A DNA stretch of 46,280 nucleotides, taken from NCBI RefSeq assembly GCF_000485595.1, contig NW_014577430.1:1-46280 (forward strand), given 5' to 3'. The notes below the pieces were generated by a model. It was given only the letters and a program-made list of their open reading frames with translations. It was not told the origin of the DNA and did not search any database. This document shows, one piece after another, positions 20,631-31,700 of this stretch. How positions within the stretch are numbered: the first letter of the stretch is position 1; the number at the start of each line of letters is the position of its first letter. The stretch comes from Priapulus caudatus. Taxonomy: Eukaryota > Priapulida > Priapulimorpha > Priapulimorphida > Priapulidae. Both the position numbers and the translations under genes were made by a program.

Positions 20631-21493
20631 GTCACGACGAATAAACGATCATCGGGTCAATGTTTTCAGTTTTGTAACTTGTCGGGTGTAAATTTAGCGT
20701 GTAATGTTAGCCTGGTTGTCCCATACACATTGAGGGTGTGTCACTAATTTACCATTTCCTTTGCTTATATTATGTAGGGATACTGGTCGAAAAGTTTCTA
20801 GATAGGTAGAAGTAGGTATCACAATAAAGCAGATACTGCGGGTCCTACCGCACTGCGAGTGAGAAAAAACTTCCCTTTTAACAGGCAGAATTCGCACCAA
20901 ATTTATTATTTTAATGGGAAAATTAGATACCATTTTAAAGCTGAATGTATGGACTCTTGATTTATGATATTCCTATCAAAATAATTGAAAATTGAACATT
21001 TACTCACAGAGATATAAGGGCCCAAGGATATAAGAGCTGTCCACATTTGCACGTCGCACATTGCGAAAATGAATTGTGGTCAGTGCTTATATCTATGAAC
21101 TTATATGAAACCCCGAACAATCCATTAGCAGGGTCTTTGTTAGGTCTTTCGTCAGTCATTGTGAAAAGACATTGAACATTGCAACTTGTACATTGTGATC
21201 ATCACTCGGGATGCAACAAATTGTACGCATGAAATCGTGAACGATGTAGTGTGATACATGCAACACCTTCATCTGAGACATCAGTAGCTGATATCAGCTC
21301 TTTGCAGCAAACTGACTCCGCACCAGTAGCTATTGCTTAACAGTTACCGCATTCACACCTGCATGAAATACACCATGCAAATTACCTAGTGCTACGACAA
21401 AGTGAGGTGCACTAGTTGTTTGATGTATTCATTCACGAATGTTTTAGAGGGAGTTGGGTATTTCTTGGAAACAGCAGCCTGAACTCTGAAATT

Positions 21494-21690
21494 TAGAGTT
21501 CTCCAAGAGCACTTATAGCCTGGCGGCCCGCCAGGCTATCGTCGATCCCCGCCATCTTAAAATGCACCCACCACTCTAAATATCATAGCCCCCTGACCCC
21601 CCTAGCACGCAAACCGTCTTCGGCGATTTGCAACTAGGACCGTAAAGGCAGCACCCGCCATGCTATAATGAAAAAGCTTGGAGAACCCTG
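21494..21690. mobile_element. Short copy of the CAGGGTTCTCCAAG MITE, target duplication AAATT
   Basis: Left end TAGAGTTCTCCAAG (decayed), right end CTTGGAGAACCCTG, flanked by AAATT (21489-21493 and 21691-21695). It shares with the 633-1439 copy the palindrome AGCCTGGCGG-CCCGCCAGGCT next to the terminus, in opposite orientation. Confidence 0.85.
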
Positions 21691-21915
21691 AAATTGTTTA
21701 GCTTTTTTATTCTCTTTGCATGTGGTTGACGTTGATGTGGCTAAATATTTTCACGAACAATGTTGAAATGGTGACTATCACTTGATGTCCATGCTAAACA
21801 AGCACAATGTACACTGTATGTAAATATGGGATCCCCCAGCTGTGGCGGCCTGGCAACGCTACATCACACATAAGTAATCACGTGACACCGTTGCTACAGC
21901 ATTTCTTATTGGTAC

Positions 21916-21990
21916 ACAAAAACTGTTAGAATCAGCACGGAATGATATTGCTCAATATTATTCTTCTGTGCTGATTCTAACAGTTTTTTT
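21916..21990. repeat. Hairpin AACTGTTAGAATCAGCA
   Basis: AAAACTGTTAGAATCAGCAC is followed about 30 bases later by its perfect complement, ending in a T run. A cruciform or MITE remnant. Confidence 0.8.
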
Positions 21991-22655
21991 TTTAAATACT
22001 TGAATAATATTGATACCACTGCAACATATTCAAGTTTGACTGGATTATTTTGACATTTGAAAGTCGGACACAAATCCTTTAATTTGCAATATAAGTTTCA
22101 TGTGGAATGATTTTAAAAAGGGTGTATTTATCACTGAAACTCGTGTGGTTGCGCGCTTCTACACGACACTGTCATTGCTGCTACAGTCTTGTATTCATCT
22201 CGTTCCAGGTTGGCAATTGGATGATCAAGTAAAAGCTCACACTGAGGAGATCCAGATCTACAATAGCAATTTTGTGCGTTTCACCCACTGTAGTATTTAT
22301 ATATGTGTGTGTGTGTGTGCGTGTGTAAGAAAGAGTAGGGAAAAACGTTCTTGAGACTGAGAGACAATTTGGTTTTCTTCGTTTGAGGTGTAGTAGTCTG
22401 GCAGCGTTAAAGGAGGAAGCAGAGGAGGAGTTGGAGGCCTGTAGCCGCACGAGACTACTTACTGCAGTGCAAACCTAGAAGAGTCGCCACAGAACTTTCT
22501 GCAAAGTTGCATCGTTTGTGAACTGATCAAGACGCTCCAGGGCCGTGATTCCTGTGTGTGCGCGCACACGCCACAAGTGATATTAATGCTGTAAAGTAGT
22601 TAACTCATCGTCCAGGGTTAGATCGAACACGTGTGCGAGCTCAAGAGTCACCAAC

Positions 22656-22798
22656 ATGTCACTGAGTCCTTCAAAAGAAGGCAATTGCAATGCGATGCTG
22701 CAGAACACAGCCAACGGCGGACCGAACACATACGTCACTAGCAAGACAGTCCTCCTAAACTCCACGCCGGCAACGCGGTCGGACACTGCTAGAAAGGG
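22656..22798 (+). CDS. DDX6: DDX6 exon 1 (start codon, low-complexity N-terminus)
   Basis: ATG with A at -3, the first ATG after an in-frame TAA at 22584. It encodes 47 residues rich in N, S and T and ends with two bases (GG) before donor GTAGGA. The next exon opens with one base, G, so the phase fits exactly and gives RKG-QFGERAS. The assignment rests on phase, position and composition, since DDX6 N-termini are poorly conserved. Confidence 0.75.
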
Positions 22799-25700
22799 GT
22801 AGGAACTCGCCCGGAATTTTCGATCTCTTTGCCACAAGGCTCGTTGTGTGATGCAGCGTTTGGCACTCAGAATTTTTGGAGTGACAGGTCTGCAAATAGA
22901 TTTTCCACATTGTAGGTTTGGGCACATTAGATTTATCGAGTAGGCTCAAAAATATATCTGTTATAATGGATTAATCTTGAGTAGTCGTAGAAATAAATCT
23001 GAAACCCTAGCCAGTCCTGATTTCAAAACTTGATTATTATTATGTAACCTGTTGTAAAATCCATAAAGTTTACCCAGTTCTGCTCAAACGTTTTCAGACC
23101 CTGATGGGTGGGGGGATACTATTTCCAACACTGTCTTTAGGAGTACAAGCATTGATTCTCACATTTGGTTTTAGGCAATTTGGAGAGAGGGCATCTGATG
23201 GGACATGGAAGTCAAAGCTCAAGGTTCCTCCTAAAGACACCAGATACAGAACCTCTGTAAGTATCTACCCTTGAGAGACAGTGCAAGCGATTACCTTTCC
23301 TCTTGCGTATGATATTGAGCTGTGAACAACAATTGATTCCCCCATTTGCTAGTAAATGATCCTTCGCTTACATTCGTTTATAGCTGCAGGGTTCTCCCCA
23401 GGATGAAATTCAAACAGGGGGAGGGGAGGGGTAAGGGTGAGAGGGGGGGTGAAGGGGGGAAAACTAGGGGGGTGGGGGGAGTGGTGTATTTTTACCGTAC
23501 GACTAATCAATGCGTAAAATTGCCACCACACCATAGACGGTATTTGGGGTTCTTGTATATATAAGATAGCGCGAGTCGGCTGTACAGTTAGTGACAGTAC
23601 TGTGCATTGTCAGGTTAACTTGTACACGTACTGTCTGCAGTGCATGCGTGCTACGGTAAAAATACACGCGTCGGATGCAATTCTTGCAGGAATCGATTCC
23701 CGCGCTGGCAAACTTTCATGTGGGTGGATTTAAACGGGGTCGGAGGTAATTTAAACGGGGCGCAACGATTCAAACAGGGGAGTTTTCCCACAAACGGGGC
23801 TGGCGCGCGCCCCGTTTGCGCAACGTAGGGAGAACCCTGAGCTGTAGAATCACTCTGAGTGCCGCGTTAGAGTCACCAGCAGTGAAAAATTAATTTTTTT
23901 CTTTCCGGGGCTCCTTTTGCAAACCCCCCCAAAATTTCGTGGCTACTTTTTCATTTTCCAGGGCTCTTTTTCCACTTTCCAGCGCGACTTTTTCCAGGCT
24001 GTTTCCTCAAATGTAACACAAGCACAGTAGCTAATACACACTCGTGGGGCGCGCACACACCACACACACGTCACACGCAGGCACACGCACGCACGCACGC
24101 GCACGCACGCACAGCCACACCCACACACACACACACAACACAGACACACACAGACACGACACACACACACACACAGACACACCAGTCAATATTCAAGACA
24201 GTTATTCATCAGACTGACAGATCTAACATGATATCACAACTCACAAGTCACAACCACAAATGCACTTGAATAGTGAATACATCACAGGTTCAGCTAAACA
24301 CAGAACTATATACGGCTAGCCCAAATAGTGGAATGTCCGCCTGTACGAGCTAGGAGGATCGCATTGTTTATACGCGAAGTCTCTTGCGGCTGGGGTCAAG
24401 GCCCGCGTAAGGGCCCTGGAAGCTCAGGGGGTTTGAGAAAGCGGCCCGCGAGGCACGTGTGTATGGCTGTGCACATCGACGCTGCGTACGTGCCTGCTGG
24501 CAGGGGCGGCATTGATTGAAAGTATGGGGGGGGGCACGATTGTTTCAGCGTGGTACTAATCACTACTAAAATTTAGAGGGTTGGCATTGCTGGACTAATG
24601 AGAGAGCGGCAGCAAAAACTCTTTCGGGGAATTGACAAAAAAAGCTACAGTCGGGAATGACACACGAGTGTGCCGGCAGGGCAAAATATACGTGTGAATT
24701 TCATTAGGATTTTCCATGGATTAGCCGTTCTAATAATCCTACGGGTCGTTGGTCCTACGGGTTCTACGTAGGCACGCCCGCAGGCACACCGCACACACGC
24801 ACGCACGCATGCAGGCCCGCACGCACGCCACGCACGACAGCGCCGCAGGCAACACACGCAAGCACGCCAGCAGGCACACCGGCACACAACAGGCACGCCC
24901 GCACGCACCGCCGCCGCGCAGGCACACACGCGCGCCAGGCACGCACCGGCAGGCCAACGACGCAAGCACACGCCTGCAGGCACAACCGGCACAGCAACGC
25001 ACCGGCTCGCAGGCACCACGCAAGCACGCGCCATCAGCACACACGTATATATACGCGCGGGCGGCGGCGCGCGCGCTTGATTGAATGCAAATACAACAAT
25101 GCATGCTTAATGATAAACACTTGAACAGCCCACACCGTACCTAGGATTCTACACGCCGCCGTGAACCCCGGCTGCGCGTAGCGGCGAGGCCGAGCCGAGC
25201 ACTCGGCAAGGCGGCGGGCCGACCTGGACAATCGATTTCCAGGGCGACTTTTGCTTTTGGGTCGCCTAGATATCGTATTTTTCTGGGGCATCTTTTTTGG
25301 TCATTTCGTGAGGCGAAAATCGCCGCCCGCCCCCGTGTATTTTTTGCCCCTGTGTCACCACGGGTTCAACATTTAACTTTTTATTTCCTGCACCATCGGG
25401 CTAGTAACTGTGGAAAACACTAGCACCTGACCTAACTTTCACTAGCCAGACCAGACCATTGTTTTGGAAACTTTATTTAGATAAGAGTGTCATCGTATGA
25501 ATTCATAGATGCTGTTTCCTGCGCTTTAAATCGCGCAGCGTGGGCCGAGTTCACGTGCAGCAATTCGTATTCTACCACGGCATACACGAGCGCTTACTTA
25601 ACCGCGCGACGTACGATCTTGATAGTCAGGACCAGGGCTCGAATTAAGCGACGAGAAGGGCAAGGCAATTTTTTTAGGGCATGTGAGAATCGCCTTGAAT

Positions 25701-28700
25701 TTCTCTAAAATGGAAAGGCACCAAGGCAACTCTCAAAATTTGAGAAGGGAGCAAGGCACTTTTATAAAATAAAGGAAAACTCAAAACAAATTAGTACATC
25801 AACATCGTCTTGCTTACAAAACAATATGCCCCCATGTAAGCTTACACCGTAACAATGACCCCCTGTACCCACCTCTGCTAATGGAAGTACAGTAACAAGA
25901 AATTTTACATGCCCGCCTATCAGGAGCAAATAATTATCCGATGCCGTTATTACTCCTCCTGCGACTATCGTTTTAGCTCATCATTGCAACTACAGCACGC
26001 ACGCGCACGTGTTATGTTTATTCGACTAAAAACAAACTAGGCAGTAGATTAAAGGGCACGCGACGGCAATTACACAAAAGGGCAAGGCAGGTGACTGCCG
26101 TCGGTCGAGTTGGATTTTCAGGGCAGTACGGCAATGTGATAGGGGCACCGACGCATTGCCGTCGGTGCCGTCGGTTAATTCGAGCCCTGGTCAGGACGTC
26201 GGGGAGGATCGCGAAAAGGACTCGGGATGTCGATTTTGGGGGTCAAAGGTCAACATGTGTCAATGGAGGGGGAATATTTCCCCCTTAACTGAAGGTATAG
26301 GAGGAAATACGGAATTGCGGCACAAATCTCAACGGCTCGACTTACGCTCTTAATATTTGATGTATAGTGTGATGGGGAGGAAACCCATCACCAGCGCCAA
26401 ATTGGAGGTCACAGAAGGGCAGTGGAGGAAAGGTCAGATATCAGACATTTTCTGAGGACATGGTCTAACGGACCGAGTGCAAAAACTTTTTTTGTTCAGT
26501 GCTGACCTACCATTTTTATCACTTTATCGGAAGGACCGTGAAATCTACTTTCCGCTGACGTGCGAAGAGTAAGTGTCTGATAACCTTTTGACCCTCAAGA
26601 GGAGCGTTAAACATGGATTTGTTGACTGTTAACAAAGGACTGAACTGCTTTTACTATTAGAGCCCCCTCCACGTGCTCCTTCCCCCACCCTCCACCAACA
26701 CCCTCCCCCCACTACCACCACTACGCTCGCGCTCGACGCATATATCCATGATAACGTTAATATAGCGAAGTCATTCAAGTTACACAGCTATATCTTTATT
26801 ACTGTACTACCGGTATAGCAAAGCCTATCAACGCGGTTGCGGGAGGGCGCACTTGATTCGGTTGCCAGCGAGTTTATCAGAAGAATACCCGGCTACAGTA
26901 CACGTCAGTTGAGCGCTGTCGCTCTGCGGCACTTGTTATCAGGTTGACCTTATCTGAGCATCTTCACATTGCCACCCTTTTACGGCAACATTGTATAGAC
27001 TAGGGTTTTATCGAGTTTCACGGGAGGGATCGAGCGTGTCAACTGAAGTGTGATTAGATTTTGTTGTGTGGCTTTTTAAACTGAGAACTAGACCAGGTCT
27101 TGTTCACCAAGCTTGCCCATGGAGAGATTGCTCCAATATCATTGAAGTCTGTTTGCGTATATATTTCGATTCATTGACTTTTATTCGTCACCATAATTAC
27201 ATGCTATTTCTACCAAAGAAGCTATGTAGCTATCAACTAAGGCCGGTTATAACTACTATGGGTAACAGTTAGCATGGCTGACAACGAAGTGCTGGTAATA
27301 GTGCTTGTAAATGTGGCTAACAACTAATGTGGGTAACAATTAACGCTGGTGCATCATAGCAGCTGGAATTCAAGGCGACTAACAGTTGACGTGCTGCCAA
27401 CAGCTAACGTATTCGCTCGTCTGCTGCAGGATGTCACGGACACGAAAGGCAACGACTTTGAGGACTTCTGTCTAAAGCGGCCGTTGCTGATGGGCATCTT
27501 TGAGAAGGGCTGGGAGTGCCCCTCGCCGATACAGGAGGCGAGCATTCCTATTGCGCTGACCGGACGCGACATTCTCGCCCGCGCAAAGAACGGCACAGGA
27601 AAGACCGGCGCGTATGCCATCCCTGTGCTCGAGAGGGTGGACCCTACCTTCGATAAAATACAAGGTAAGTGAGGGCTACATAGTTTGTGATTGCTTCTTA
27701 CAGTGTAGAATGTGCAGTGGGGCCATAATAAAAATATTGGGCCTAAGATAAAATATTGCTTGTTTCCCCTTCACCGACCGACTCGCCGCTACTCGACACA
27801 TTTTATTGGCCGATTAAAACAAAACAAAATTTATTTCGTTTTGCCAAAAAAAAAAATCAAATTTGTTCCGCAAAAACATATTCACAAAACAGAATATACA
27901 ATATACATACACACATCTTGTCAAAAAAAATTTTTTCCACTTACCTACCTACTCGGTACCCTGAGAGGCGAGTAGGTAAAGGGGAAACAAACAATTTTTT
28001 AAGGGTGCTCTTGTTTGTTTGCCCTCACCCGACCGACCCGCCAAAAAGGGGCCGACTCAAAAAAAATTATTGATTTTTTATTTATTTTATTATGTTTTTA
28101 TTTATTTTTTAACAAATTGTACGACTGTACATTTATCTAAATCTGTAGGCAATACATTATATGTACCAAGCAAAACAAACATTTAACATAAAAGGTATCT
28201 CCACACACATTGCACAAGCCCACCCGAGCATGTAGACACCATGCTGAATTTGTAAAAAGACCCCTGCCCTAATAAAAGCCTACCTACCTACCCAAACATT
28301 TCAGCCTGGGTCGGGTGAGGGCAAACAAAGATTTTTTTAATTGTGGCCTGGTTAGGCTGTGCGGGTCAGTTTAATAGAATAGACAATGTTAGATTAGTCT
28401 GTAGTTGACACTAGGGGTGCAACGAATCACAACTTCACGGTTCGGTTCGGTTTTCGGTTTTCACACTTCGGTTCGGTTATTTTCGGTTCGAATATTTGCG
28501 ATCAATTACAAATCTTATAACACCAAACAGAAGTGCAAATTTAATAATCAGACTGGTTTATAAATATTAAATAATAATGTCACTAAAATTCTTTGAACAA
28601 CAAACCTTTAATATACAATACCCAAATGTTAGGGCAAATTCAACAAAACCTTTGTACAGGAAATTTTAATATTTGACTTCAGTAAAAGTAACCAAATAGG

Positions 28701-31700
28701 CAAATAGGGTCATTTTTGCAGACAAAATGAACGCGTTGGCCTTCTCGTGGCATGTAGCAAGTGGTCTATCAATGTTATCTGCTCGCTGATTGGCCAAGAG
28801 TTTACGACCAGCCAATCGCAGTGCGCGTATCTCAAAAGCGTATATATCGGGTATATATAAAATGTGGAACCGAAACCGAGCCGAAAACGGAACGACGGTT
28901 CGAATATCCGAATGGTGGCGCAAAAACCGCGGTTTTCGGTTAACCGCATTTAACCGTTACAGCACTAGTTGACAGTGTGGATGACACAGTTACATAATGT
29001 TTGTAGTAAACCCTCACACTAGCACGATAGGTGACACGTCTTTAAAAACAAAAGCACTAGTCTAGTACATGGGTGCAGGATTAGGCAGGATTAGATTATG
29101 CATTGAGTGGGTTAAGCCACCACACTAGTACGATACCTGTCCAGCATTAGATTGCACTGTTGTTTATAGTAAACGTACACGGTTGCACTTCACTGTGTTT
29201 AATGGTTTTGCATGTCTGCCTCAGCAATGGTGATTGTGCCAACGAGGGAACTGGCCCTACAAACTAGTCAGATTTGCATCGAGCTGTCGGCACATCTCGG
29301 CATCAAGGTGATGGTAACAACAGGCGGCACCAGCCTGAAAGATGACATCATGAGGCTATACGAGAAAGGTGAGAGGCAATCTCGCGCACACCGTAGAGGG
29401 AGGTCTTCGTGTGACAACTGTGTGTTGGTTTCTTTTACTCCTTGGGCCAACATGGGGACGTATGGGACTGTGTTGCTCTGATGTTTTACGGAGACTTCAC
29501 ACAGTATGATGTTTTACGGAGACTTCACACAGTAACAAGTTCACAAGCTTAATAGAGTTGATAACAAAAATGAGGGGAAAGGGGGGCCCAATTGATCATC
29601 GTGATATATATGAATTTACATTATTGCACGTTGCGTAAAAGCAGGGTTCTACTGTATCCTAAGGGGATAAGAGGAGGATTGACTGAGCATCATATAGAAT
29701 CTAAACTATATTATAGATAGTTTGTAAAGATTGCACAGGCAGTAGATGGCAAAATTTTTCACTAAAATTACACGTGCTCAACATTTTACTCAATAACATT
29801 TTACTCAATAGGCCTGGGCTGGTAGTCTTGCAGAATACCATGTCTATAGACACACTTGGAAGCCTGTTTTAGCTAGGTAATGCTAGTGTGCGTACTATCG
29901 TCGTCTAAGACTGCGATGTGTATTCCTATTACAGTCCATGTGATCATTGCGACTCCTGGCCGAATTCTAGACCTGATCTGCAAGAACGTGGCAAAGATGG
30001 TTGATTGCAATATACTCGTATTGGATGAGGTATGTCATACGATGGCCACTCGCGAAATAGTAACGAATTCACACGGCAAGACTGTTGTTAACTGGTTGAT
30101 GTACTGCGGTAATAACTAATGATGCTTGTACCGTGATAGGGTGTAACCGTGCTTATATTGCTTGTACCGTGGTAGTATGTCACAGTGGACTTACTCTACA
30201 GGGTAAGAAATGAACTTTTTTTACAGAAAAAAAACAGGCAGCAAACTTACTCGGCTAGGCAGAAACATGAGAAAACCATAGCAGCAGTACAGTCCTATCA
30301 CCCCTGTCTGTGAGGATGCTGGTTTGGCCTTCTAGCCCTGTTTCCCCTTATTCATTCATTATAAATATAGTTGCCCATATCTAACAGAAGTTGCACATTG
30401 AACAGAAGTACGGACAGTAATATAGGTTCGGCACTATTTAAAAAAAAGCAATCTTGAGAAACTGCCCATCGTTTTTAAATCGAAATTGCTTGTAAAGTTG
30501 GTGCTTTTACTTTGGTTAATTCAGAATTCTTGGCTGCAAGTATTTTGTTGCCTACTACTATTTACTGAGACCAGGCAGCAAACTAACACTTAAGGGCAGA
30601 AAAATTGCTGCTTGTTGCCCTTAATTTGGAACACTGCTCTTGTAACATGTTGATAGTGTCCATGTTGTACTGGAAGGTGTGTCTTAAAGGGTAATCATGA
30701 AATCCTGATCTTCCGAAATGCATGCTACATTTTCTGATTCTTTTTCTTAACAACAATAATTGACCTGTCTAGCTGATTGGTAGACTGCTCTATCCAATCA
30801 TTGTTGTGATAGGTATTCTAAAAATGATGTTTAGCAACGAAGTGCTTTGAAGTCAGCATTTTGATGTGCATGCGTGAAAAGTGTCTAAACAAGTTTACCA
30901 CCTGAGCAACAGTGTTTAAGGGGAGTGGTGTAGCTTACCAGATGGATTTTGGTCATTGAGGGTAATTAAGAAAAGTTGAGTGTTCCATGTACTCTCATTG
31001 TTCTGACAGTCATATGACGTGATGTCCTTGGGTCTAGTACAGAATATAAAACAAATGACAAAACTTGGAATTGCAGGCAGACAAGTTGCTCTCGCAGGAC
31101 TTCAAAAACATGTTGGACCAAATCATCGATCATTTGCCGCATAACCGACAGATTTTGCTCTTCTCAGCAACATTCCCAGTGACTGTCGAATCATTCATGG
31201 TATGTTTCACCGATTCTTCTTACGTGAGAGTCGAATGTCGAGCGAATGCGTTTGTAATGGTAGCTTTTGGTTACAAGTTATACTTTTGGAAACGACTTCA
31301 GCTTTGTATGGATGCTTGCATGAACAGTATCACTGTTACTTCGAACAGTATACTTTCGTACCAACTATTGGTACTAACTATGGTACAACTTGGGACGTTG
31401 CATCCCCATTGTATTTGTTATGTGAGAGCCACATGTCGACAGATCATGTTTCTGATGGTAGGTTGTAGTTGCTCTAGTGCTTTGCCTGACATATTGACTG
31501 TATCCACATATTCCTGATTGTTGTTTTCAAAGTTACTTGGATATTGTGCATTGATCACTGAGTTTGTTGATTCGGTTTGTTAAGAGTGCATTACCCTGAG
31601 CAATTTATTGGGAGACGGGCATTATTGGATAAGTCACAGATCACTGTGATGAATTAACCTTATTATAGAGTTATTTATCTTTCTTAGGCTTTATCATATT

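Larger units (their letters stand above)
19592..22655. other. Divergent intergenic spacer between U2AF1 and DDX6
   Basis: Contains the promoters of both genes by position, the hairpin at 20234-20284, TIR elements at 20291-20630 and 21494-21690, a hairpin at 21916-21990 and a short GT tract at 22298-22326. No coding exon is recognised. A coiled-coil-like frame at about 22395-22476 (LAALKEEAEEELEA) lies upstream of DDX6 but lacks supporting homology. Confidence 0.5.

Noticed and set aside
22395-22476. Coiled-coil-like frame LAALKEEAEEELEA as an upstream DDX6 exon
   Set aside because: It ends at a stop and does not join in phase to the well-supported first exon at 22656.
22583-22927. 114-residue minus-strand frame
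   Set aside because: It lies opposite DDX6 exon 1, has no recognisable domain, and the plus strand explains the sequence with matching splice phases.
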